Below are positions 1-5,625 of a stretch of 5,754 bases of DNA, in pieces. The translations under genes and the position numbers were made by a program. The notes under the pieces were generated by a model. That model made no database searches, was not told the DNA's origin, and worked only from the letters and a program-made list of their open reading frames with translations. The stretch's first letter is position 1, and every line of letters begins with the position of its first letter. Source of the stretch: an uncultured Methylococcaceae bacterium (GTDB taxonomy: Bacteria; Pseudomonadota; Gammaproteobacteria; Methylococcales; Methylomonadaceae); NCBI GenBank assembly GCA_903903765.1, contig CAIVAH010000317.1, positions 1 to 5,754 on the forward strand. Direction: 5' to 3'.

Positions 1-44
1 GAACCATTGCTGATATATTGCCGCAAATTGTTGCACACCTATAA
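1..44 (+). CDS. C-terminal end of an upstream gene (partial, unidentified)
   Basis: Reading from base 3, the frame is open to a TAA at 42-44 and ends ...TIADILPQIVAHL. The last A of that stop is the first base of the next gene's ATG (TAATG), an arrangement typical of translationally coupled operon genes, which is the main reason to choose this frame. The frame starting at base 1 is also open, to a TAA at 61-63, and would overlap the next gene by 20 bases, so it cannot be excluded. Thirteen residues are too few to identify a family. If the call is right, the operon begins left of this window. Confidence 0.4.
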   Translation, partial: TIADILPQIVAHL

Positions 45-1060
45 TGAGAATATGGTTCAATAAAACTTTTTCGACCATTTCTTCTGTATTACATAATCTC
101 CGCTTAGGTGCGGCACCTGACGAAATATGTTTAATTTGCACCCATGTTCACTCAGCGGCTTCTGCCTTTTTAGCCGCTGATGAAACCTACCTTGAACCTG
201 CTGATATCAGCGGTCAAGCTTATCTTGATTGGTGTGTTGAATTTTGTCAGTTCCATAACATTACTATTTTCTGGCCGCATAGAGAAGCAGCTCTAATCAG
301 TAAACATTGCGAATTATTTGAAGCAATCGGTGTAACAGTTGTTTCAGTTGCTTCCTTTGAGGTGCTTACCTTACTCAACAACAAGGCTCATTTTTACGCT
401 GATTTGCAACCCAGCGTCGCTCAGGCAATGGATTTTATAGCCGTTAATACAGTCGATGAGTTTGATAGGGCTGTCGCAGAATTATCCGCTAAACATGAAA
501 GCTTATGTGTTAAACCAGCTGTGTCCGTGTTTGGTTTGGGTTTTAGAGTGTTAGATACTCAACTTGATAGTATTACCCAGCTACTAAAAGGGCTTGAATA
601 CTGTATTCCTTTACAAGAACTACGTTTAGGCATGGATAATACGCCAGATTTTGCTACTTTATTAGTCATGGAAAATCTTGCTGGAGTCGAATGGAGTGTA
701 GATTGTGCCGGTCGTCAGGGTGAGTTGTTGTGTGCCGTTCAACGTAAAAAGCATCCGATGCAAGGGTATGGGCAAGAAATTGATAATAACCTTGAGATTG
801 CCGGAATGGTAGAACGTTTAACTAGGCATTATCAACTCAATGGCCTCTTTAATATTCAATTCAAAGAGGGTGTTAACGGCCCACGTTTATTAGAAATTAA
901 CCCAAGAGCCTCGGGTGGCTTTGGGATGGCTTGTTTATCGGGCGTTAATATAGCGCAAATTATGTTGTGTAGCCTTAAAGGCGAAACTTATCCTACACCT
1001 TATATACATTATGGTCGAAAAGTAACTGAAATTAATACCCCAGTCATTTTACCAGCGTAA
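44..1060 (+). CDS. ATP-grasp ligase of the Ter-associated biosynthetic module
   Basis: A 338-residue protein resembling the ATP-grasp family found with Ter operons (Pfam ATPgrasp_Ter type). ATP-grasp enzymes activate a carboxylate as an acyl phosphate and join it to an amine or other nucleophile. The N-terminus MRIWFNKTFS and the pre-grasp region (about 1-110) are typical of this group. K114 in NNKAHFY and K157 in CVKPA are the expected ATP-contacting lysines, and FGLGF (163-167) lies where the flexible nucleotide loop should be. NLAGVEWSVD (211-220) carries an acidic residue. LLEINPRASGGFG (282-294) supplies the Mg-binding Glu, Asn and Arg, so the site looks intact. The start is fixed: an in-frame TGA lies at 11-13, no other ATG follows it, and the ATG overlaps the preceding stop. 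No clear Shine-Dalgarno is visible. It is the first of five enzymes in a row, probably cytoplasmic. The substrates are unknown; family call strong, exact reaction inferred. Confidence 0.9.
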   Translation: MRIWFNKTFSTISSVLHNLRLGAAPDEICLICTHVHSAASAFLAADETYLEPADISGQAYLDWCVEFCQFHNITIFWPHREAALISKHCELFEAIGVTVVSVASFEVLTLLNNKAHFYADLQPSVAQAMDFIAVNTVDEFDRAVAELSAKHESLCVKPAVSVFGLGFRVLDTQLDSITQLLKGLEYCIPLQELRLGMDNTPDFATLLVMENLAGVEWSVDCAGRQGELLCAVQRKKHPMQGYGQEIDNNLEIAGMVERLTRHYQLNGLFNIQFKEGVNGPRLLEINPRASGGFGMACLSGVNIAQIMLCSLKGETYPTPYIHYGRKVTEINTPVILPA

Positions 1061-1102
1061 TATTCCCATTGATATAAATCAATAAATCACTTTAATTCTT
1101 AA

Positions 1103-2311
1103 ATGACGCAAACATCTTTAAAGATAGAACTTGAAACAGGTACACTAAATATTGACCTTCAACCTGGCATAATACCCATCAAACGTTTATTAGGTTTTGC
1201 AGCGCGAGTCAGTAGTAAACGTAAATTTCTGTTGGTCAGTAAAGTATTAGGGAAACATTATCCAGTCACGCCTAGAATGATGAGTTGGTCTTATCGAGGC
1301 TTGGCTCGCGCAGTATTAAAGATAGGTGTCAAGCCTAATTCTGTGTGGATTGGTATGGCTGAGACTGCGACCGGTTTGGGCTATGGCGTATTTGAAGCTG
1401 CGCATTTTGAAGGGCTTAAAGAGGCATTATTCCTGCAAACCACGCGTTACCATTTAGAAAATGTTGCGCGATTAGAGTTTCAGGAAGCGCATAGTCATGC
1501 AACGGACTTTTTTCTTTATTATCCGCAAGCGGAGGCCGCAAAAAAACAGTTTTTAGCAGCCCAAGACCTCGTGTTAATTGATGACGAAATTAGTACGGGT
1601 AAAACGTTTTTGCGCTTAATTAAAGCTTATCAAGCTATTAATCCCAACTTACAACAGGTGTTTATTGTTAGTTTGGTTAACTTTGCGCATATTGATGATA
1701 GAACAGCACTAGAAACCCAAGTCAATATTCCCGTACATTGGCTTAGTTTTAGACAAGGCGATTTAAGTTTTCAAGATAAGCATAATACTGAGATAGATAA
1801 TATTACCGTTAATGTCTCTGGAAATGGCGCTTGCAAACAACACTTATTAGCCTGGCCGGGGCGTTTGGGTATCACTGAGCCAGTAAAATTAGATAAGGAT
1901 ATCAGTGCGCAATTTGAGCAGTATTATGCTACAGAGTTTGGCCCTATAGATATCGTAAAGCCTATCTTAGTGCTTGGAACAGGGGAATGTAATGCGCCGG
2001 CTTATTTATTGGGTCGGGCTTTAGAGCAACAAGGTTATAAAATTAAAGTGCAAAGTACTACCCGATCACCGATTCATCCGGGTAACGAAATTAACTGGAT
2101 CTCTGAATTTACAGACAATTATGAAGATGACATTCCAAACTTTCTGTATAACTTAAATTGTAACGAGTACCAGAAAATTATTGTTTGTCACGAAACGCCT
2201 TTAAATGCAGCCCTATTAGAGCGTTTAACTGCTTGGGATGCGATAAGTGCCCGTATAGAAATTCAACCAACTGCTAGTCATTATGCAAAGTTACATTTTT
2301 CTCGACCTTGA
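1103..2311 (+). CDS. Phosphoribosyltransferase with C-terminal TRSP domain (Ter-associated)
   Basis: A 402-residue two-domain protein. The N-terminal part (about 25-250) is a type I phosphoribosyltransferase: LVLIDDEISTGKT (156-168) is a canonical PRPP-binding loop with the acidic pair D160/D161. VSKVLGKHYPV (45-55) sits where the pyrophosphate-contacting loop is expected, and GMAETATGLGYGVFE (84-98) is a conserved patch of this subfamily. The C-terminal part (about 285-400) begins with LGTGECNAPAYLLGRAL (291-307) and contains TTRSP (319-323), the signature that names the TRSP domain. Both catalytic landmarks look intact. Predicted role: transfer of a phosphoribosyl group between PRPP and an unknown base or amine in the Ter-linked nucleoside-like pathway. 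A TAA at 1100-1102 directly precedes the ATG in frame, so no longer start exists. The gap from the ATP-grasp gene is 42 bases with no clear ribosome site. Its last 29 bases overlap the HAD gene. Confidence 0.92.
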   Translation: MTQTSLKIELETGTLNIDLQPGIIPIKRLLGFAARVSSKRKFLLVSKVLGKHYPVTPRMMSWSYRGLARAVLKIGVKPNSVWIGMAETATGLGYGVFEAAHFEGLKEALFLQTTRYHLENVARLEFQEAHSHATDFFLYYPQAEAAKKQFLAAQDLVLIDDEISTGKTFLRLIKAYQAINPNLQQVFIVSLVNFAHIDDRTALETQVNIPVHWLSFRQGDLSFQDKHNTEIDNITVNVSGNGACKQHLLAWPGRLGITEPVKLDKDISAQFEQYYATEFGPIDIVKPILVLGTGECNAPAYLLGRALEQQGYKIKVQSTTRSPIHPGNEINWISEFTDNYEDDIPNFLYNLNCNEYQKIIVCHETPLNAALLERLTAWDAISARIEIQPTASHYAKLHFSRP

Positions 2312-3038
2312 CGATACCTTATTTCAAACTTTACGTAAGTGTGAGTATCCCGCAAACGATCCACGTTTAATTGCTAGGGCCTATTTAGAAGATGGATCAC
2401 CAAACTCTTATGCCACTGAAAAACAGCAATGGGTTTGGGATTATTTGGCTAAAGGTTTTAAAGTTGTGCCAGTAACAGGTCGGGATGCCATGGCATTTAA
2501 ACGCGTCAATTTGCCATTTATAGAAGAGGTTGTGTTAAATCACGGTGCTGTTATATTAAATAAAGATAGACAAGTTGATCGAGTCTGGATGCAAGGAATG
2601 CGGCAGCGTTTACCGATATATCATGATAAATTACTCGAATTATGGGATGAAATTGAGCATTACTGTCTTAGTAATATCGGCTATAAAACCCGCTTAGTGA
2701 TTGATTTTGAGATTATCTGGTATGGTGTTATTAAGCATGTGGATGTGACGGAGTCAATTTTAGAAAACCTTTTAAATGACGTTATAAGCAAGCATCCACA
2801 TGTTTTGGATGGTAGTTTATATTGGCATTTGAATGGGAATAATCTAGCCGTATTACCCAGTATTATCAATAAAGAAAGTGCCGTAAGTTATTTAATCGAT
2901 AGTTATAAAACTGAATATTCTGAATTAGTGACATTTGGTGCGGGTGATAGTCATACAGATGCGGCTTTTATGTCACTTTGTGACTACGCCATAATCCCTA
3001 AAAACACTCAATTGTTTAAAATATTATCAAACCAATAA
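2283..3038 (+). CDS. HAD-superfamily hydrolase (Cof/SPP-like phosphatase)
   Basis: A 251-residue haloacid dehalogenase-type hydrolase. Motif I is DLDDT (8-12), with D8 as nucleophile and D10 as acid/base. Motif II is T65 in PVTGRD. Motif III is probably K197 in NKESAV. Motif IV is GDSHTD (221-226), supplying the Mg-binding acids. The large insert between motifs II and III (about 85-190) fits a C2 cap as in Cof or sucrose-phosphate-phosphatase-like members, which usually dephosphorylate small phosphorylated metabolites. In this cluster it may remove the 5' phosphate of a ribosylated intermediate; that is inference. The start must be at 2283 because motif I begins eight residues in. This forces a 29-base overlap with the preceding PRTase gene in another frame. 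No Shine-Dalgarno is visible, so translation probably depends on coupling. The next gene follows after 5 bases. Confidence 0.9.
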   Translation: MQSYIFLDLDDTLFQTLRKCEYPANDPRLIARAYLEDGSPNSYATEKQQWVWDYLAKGFKVVPVTGRDAMAFKRVNLPFIEEVVLNHGAVILNKDRQVDRVWMQGMRQRLPIYHDKLLELWDEIEHYCLSNIGYKTRLVIDFEIIWYGVIKHVDVTESILENLLNDVISKHPHVLDGSLYWHLNGNNLAVLPSIINKESAVSYLIDSYKTEYSELVTFGAGDSHTDAAFMSLCDYAIIPKNTQLFKILSNQ

Positions 3039-3043
3039 CAAAG

Positions 3044-4132
3044 ATGAAGTTATTTTCAGGTAGTTATCAAGCGGATGAAGTAGCATTCTTATTAACCCCT
3101 ACGATTATTGAAAATACACCCATTGAATTAAAAGAATATTTAATTCAAACAGGTCAGAAACATTATTCTCAACTATTAACGCTTGAAACGTTGCCAGCGC
3201 CTGAATACATTACTTTATTTCATAAAGCGATGGCTTTTAATCAAGATCAAGTTGCCGAGCATTTACTTATTTTAGCGGAACACATTTTAAGTAGTCATCC
3301 TAATGGCATTACTTTAGTCTCCTTAGCGAGAGCAGGTACTCCAATAGGAGTATTGCTTAAACAACTTTTAAAAATTTATTTTAATATTGATGTGCCACAT
3401 TACTCTGTTTCAATTTTGCGTGATGTAGGCTTAGATCAAGTGGCTTTGGACTATATTCTGCAAAAACATGCACCTCATACGCTGGTATTTGTGGATGGTT
3501 GGACAGGTAAAGGTATTATTGCTGAACAATTAGCCAAAAGTTTGACTCAGTATAAATTAACGTCGGGCGTCGAAATACCTCCCGATTTATATGTTTTAGC
3601 TGATTTATGTGGTAAGGCAAAATTTGCCGCAACGACAGAAGATTACTTAATACCTTCTTGTATTTTAAACTCGACAATCTCTGGCTTAGTCAGTCGATCT
3701 ATAAATAATACTTCGCCCGATTCTAAAGACTTTCATGGTTGTGTATATTATGAGCAGTATAAAGAACATGATTTATCTCGATATTTTATCGATACAATAT
3801 TAGAGAGAGTGGCAGAAATTTGGCCTGGGTTTAAACAAGGAGCTTATATAACGGCCAAGCCTCTTAGGGCACAGCATCATTCAACTGAACAGTTTATAAC
3901 AGACCTTATGAATACCTATGCGGTTTCACATAAAAATTATATTAAACCGGGCATTGGTGAATCGACTCGGGTTTTATTAAGGCGAGAAGCGCGTTTGTTA
4001 ATTTTAAAAGACATAGATTCTTTAGCTACTCAACATTTGCGTTGGTTAGCAGCATCTAAAACAATACCAATACAATTTAAAAGTGATATGCCTTATCAAG
4101 CGATAGCATTAATCAAAGAGATACATTCATGA
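3044..4132 (+). CDS. Divergent phosphoribosyltransferase with PELOTA-type C-terminal domain ('StiP' family)
   Basis: A 362-residue protein of the family that databases often call cysteine protease StiP, reinterpreted by comparative genomics as a phosphoribosyltransferase. The N-terminus FSGSYQADEVAFLL (4-17) is typical. VSLARAGTPIG (92-102) and a PRPP-loop equivalent FVDGWTGKG (149-157) mark the PRTase fold, but the usual acidic pair is D151-G152, with Trp next. LNSTISGLVSRS (208-219) is another conserved stretch. The C-terminal part (about 265-362) contains KPGIGESTRVLLRR (301-314), the hallmark of the PELOTA-type domain, a fold related to RNA-binding proteins. The start lies 5 bases after the HAD stop. 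Its TGA overlaps the next ATG (ATGA, 4129-4132). It probably acts in the same pathway as the other PRTase, on a different substrate or as the reverse nucleosidase-like step; that is inference. I see no convincing catalytic Cys/His arrangement supporting the protease name. Confidence 0.88.
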   Translation: MKLFSGSYQADEVAFLLTPTIIENTPIELKEYLIQTGQKHYSQLLTLETLPAPEYITLFHKAMAFNQDQVAEHLLILAEHILSSHPNGITLVSLARAGTPIGVLLKQLLKIYFNIDVPHYSVSILRDVGLDQVALDYILQKHAPHTLVFVDGWTGKGIIAEQLAKSLTQYKLTSGVEIPPDLYVLADLCGKAKFAATTEDYLIPSCILNSTISGLVSRSINNTSPDSKDFHGCVYYEQYKEHDLSRYFIDTILERVAEIWPGFKQGAYITAKPLRAQHHSTEQFITDLMNTYAVSHKNYIKPGIGESTRVLLRREARLLILKDIDSLATQHLRWLAASKTIPIQFKSDMPYQAIALIKEIHS

Positions 4133-5067
4133 AGCGTGCTGTGAAATCTTATTCAGCTTGGCAATTAGGTGCTCCTTTATATATGCCTGGGAATCGGCGA
4201 GATATTTTAGAAATTGCTAATGGTGAGAAATATCCTTGGTTACGGTCAATGATATTCTGTACGGAAGATGCGGTTTCGTCAGCGGAACTAGAGTCTTGTA
4301 TAAAGTATTTAGGGGATTGTCTAGAGGATTTTAATGCGGCAACCCCTCAGTATCGTTTTATCCGAGCTAGAAACCCTGAAATTTTAAATCGGCTTTTACA
4401 ATTGCCTGATATAGATAAGATAGATGGTTTTGTATTACCTAAGTTTACCGATGCTGTTTTTGACGCTTATTTTGCGCAATTACAGGGCACCGCATTTAAG
4501 ATTATGCCGACATTGGAGACTAAAGAAGTTTTTAATATTAATACTATGACAGCATTATGTCAGCGTTTGCTAGAGTCGGATTTACTAGAAAACATACTCA
4601 TGCTTAGGGTAGGCGGTAATGATTTATTGAATCTATTAGGATTAAGAAGAGAACGTTTATCAACGATCTATGAAACGCCTTTAGGACACATTATTGCCCA
4701 ATTAGTGACTATCTTTAAGCCGTATGGATTTGCTTTGTCGGCTCCCGTATTTGAATATTTAGATGACCCGTTTACCCTGCTTAAAGAGATGCAAATTGAT
4801 TTGGCGTATGGTTTAATCGGTAAAACTGCGATACATCCTAGCCAAGTCCCTACAATTGAATCTGCGTATAAAGTTAATCATGAAGATTATGAAATGGCCT
4901 TAAGTATTAGTCATACTGAAGCACCTGCTGTTTTTAAAATGCATAATGCGATGTGTGAGGTAGCGACACATCAACAGTGGGCAGAAAATATTATTAATAG
5001 ACAACAATGCTATGGAACAAAAGCAGAAGTATCCATTGCAGACATTGCAGAGTTGTCATTCAAATAA
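4129..5067 (+). CDS. CitE/HpcH-like TIM-barrel C-C bond lyase (Ter-associated)
   Basis: A 312-residue member of the HpcH/HpaI aldolase and citrate-lyase-beta superfamily, of the branch found with Ter operons. Landmarks in order: LYMPGNR (17-23); CTEDAV (44-49), with the acidic pair E46/D47; RFIRARNP (76-83), the substrate-binding arginines; VLPK (102-105) at the end of a barrel strand; PTLET (127-131), with E130 as a likely metal ligand; LRVGGNDL (159-166), with D165 as second metal ligand; and GKTAIHPSQ (231-239), the superfamily's C-terminal signature. Relatives form or cleave C-C bonds of acyl-CoA or oxo-acid substrates with Mg. All key residues appear present. The CoA/acyl partner here is unknown, and neighbours suggest a sugar- or nucleoside-linked substrate. 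It starts inside the previous stop (ATGA) with a weak AGAG at 4117-4120. It ends 51 bases before terB, and its last codons hold the -35 of the proposed terB promoter. Confidence 0.9.
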   Translation: MKRAVKSYSAWQLGAPLYMPGNRRDILEIANGEKYPWLRSMIFCTEDAVSSAELESCIKYLGDCLEDFNAATPQYRFIRARNPEILNRLLQLPDIDKIDGFVLPKFTDAVFDAYFAQLQGTAFKIMPTLETKEVFNINTMTALCQRLLESDLLENILMLRVGGNDLLNLLGLRRERLSTIYETPLGHIIAQLVTIFKPYGFALSAPVFEYLDDPFTLLKEMQIDLAYGLIGKTAIHPSQVPTIESAYKVNHEDYEMALSISHTEAPAVFKMHNAMCEVATHQQWAENIINRQQCYGTKAEVSIADIAELSFK

Positions 5068-5082
5068 TTAATATCGTATAAA
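5053..5082 (+). promoter_or_regulatory. Predicted sigma70-type promoter for terB
   Basis: TTGTCA at 5053-5058 (five of six to TTGACA) and TATAAA at 5077-5082 (five of six to TATAAT) are separated by 18 bases. The start of transcription would be near 5089, giving a leader of about 30 bases that contains the AGGAG ribosome site. The -35 box lies inside the last codons of the lyase gene. Such matches occur by chance in AT-rich DNA, but position, spacing and the strong downstream ribosome site agree. Confidence 0.5.
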
Positions 5083-5106
5083 TAAACCTTTACCCCTTAT
5101 ATAATC

Positions 5107-5111
5107 AGGAG
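5107..5111 (+). promoter_or_regulatory. Strong Shine-Dalgarno site of terB
   Basis: AGGAG lies 7 bases before the ATG at 5119. It is the only near-consensus ribosome site in the window and confirms that start. The upstream enzyme genes have weak or no sites and seem to rely on overlap or close spacing. Confidence 0.85.
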
Positions 5112-5118
5112 TTGTACC

Positions 5119-5571
5119 ATGAGTTTTGATAGTTTTTTAAGTCAATTAAAAACAAAAGCAACTGAATTAAAAACAGAAGCACTAAAGTTTAAAAATAAAG
5201 ATTTTTTAAATGCGGCAATGGCTGGATCAGCCTTAATTGCCATGGCTGATGGTAGTATCACGGCTAGTGAAAAACAAAAAATGATCAAATTCATTGAGAA
5301 TAATGATGCCTTATCTGTTTTTACTACAAGTGATGTGATCAAAGCCTTCCAAGACTTTGTTGGGCAATTAGAATTTGATAAAGATATTGGAGAGGCAAAG
5401 GCTTATCAAGCATTAGGTAAAATGAAATCTAATACCGAAGCCGCAAGATTGTTAGTGCGGATGATTATATCAATTGCTTCTGCGGATGATGTTTTTGATT
5501 TTGCAGAGAAAAAGATTGCCGCTAAAATTGCAAAAGAATTAGGCGTTGATCCAGCAGAATTTGAATTGTAA
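5119..5571 (+). CDS. terB: Tellurite-resistance/stress protein TerB
   Basis: A 150-residue protein, full length for TerB (about 151 residues in enterobacteria). An N-terminal amphipathic helix (about 1-25) leads into KFKNKDFLNAAMA (23-35), then the first acidic helix-loop MADGSITASEKQKMIKF (42-58). FDKDIGEAKAY (90-100) follows, then a second pseudo-symmetric half with IASADDVFDFAEKK (118-131), and the typical ending LGVDPAEFEL. The family is all-helical, with two related halves whose clustered acidic residues form a metal-binding surface. TerB is known to associate with TerC at the membrane and is needed for Ter-mediated tellurite, phage and colicin resistance in enterobacteria. No signal peptide or membrane segment is visible, so it is cytoplasmic or peripheral. 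It has its own AGGAG site and a likely promoter, and is followed by a hairpin. No terC or terD lies within the window; they may be left of it or elsewhere in the genome. Confidence 0.97.
   Translation: MSFDSFLSQLKTKATELKTEALKFKNKDFLNAAMAGSALIAMADGSITASEKQKMIKFIENNDALSVFTTSDVIKAFQDFVGQLEFDKDIGEAKAYQALGKMKSNTEAARLLVRMIISIASADDVFDFAEKKIAAKIAKELGVDPAEFEL
5144..5181 (+). repeat. Imperfect 21-base period repeat encoding a heptad in TerB
   Basis: A 17-base unit (AATTAAAAACAAAAGCA, 5144-5160) recurs at 5165-5181 with one mismatch, offset by 21 bases. It encodes LKTKATE followed by LKTEALK in the N-terminal helix, so it is a seven-residue helical repeat and may be a small duplication within the gene. 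Confidence 0.6.
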
Positions 5572-5578
5572 ATTTACT

Positions 5579-5616
5579 GATTGACTTTAACTTAGCGATC
5601 TTTGTTAAAGTCAATC
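5579..5616. terminator. Hairpin between convergent genes, probable bidirectional terminator
   Basis: GATTGACTTTAAC (5579-5591) and GTTAAAGTCAATC (5604-5616) are perfectly complementary 13-base arms around a 12-base loop. The hairpin starts 7 bases after the terB stop and ends 9 bases before the stop of the convergent minus-strand gene, so it can serve both. The stem is AT-rich and neither side has a run of T, so it is a weak intrinsic terminator at best. It may instead protect 3' ends from exonucleases. Confidence 0.7.
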
Positions 5617-5625
5617 TCCCTGTAC

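Noticed and set aside
1068..1083. Small inverted repeat ATTGAT-ATAA-ATCAAT and a TATAAA at 1073-1078 before the PRTase-TRSP gene
   Set aside because: Six-base AT-rich arms are expected by chance. The best -35 at 18 bases (TTACCA) matches only four of six, so neither operator nor promoter is supported.
2681..2869. Minus-strand open frame of 62 codons
   Set aside because: It lies wholly antisense to the HAD gene, which has clear catalytic motifs, and its translation resembles no known family; a shadow frame.
5100..5105. Perfect TATAAT upstream of terB
   Set aside because: It sits 1 base before the AGGAG site, so transcription would begin at or after the ribosome site and the mRNA would lack it. 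The TATAAA at 5077-5082 is better placed.
5142..5342. Minus-strand open frame of 66 codons with a hydrophobic stretch
   Set aside because: It is antisense to terB. The hydrophobic look comes from the complement of Ala/Lys-rich helical codons; no ribosome site or independent support.
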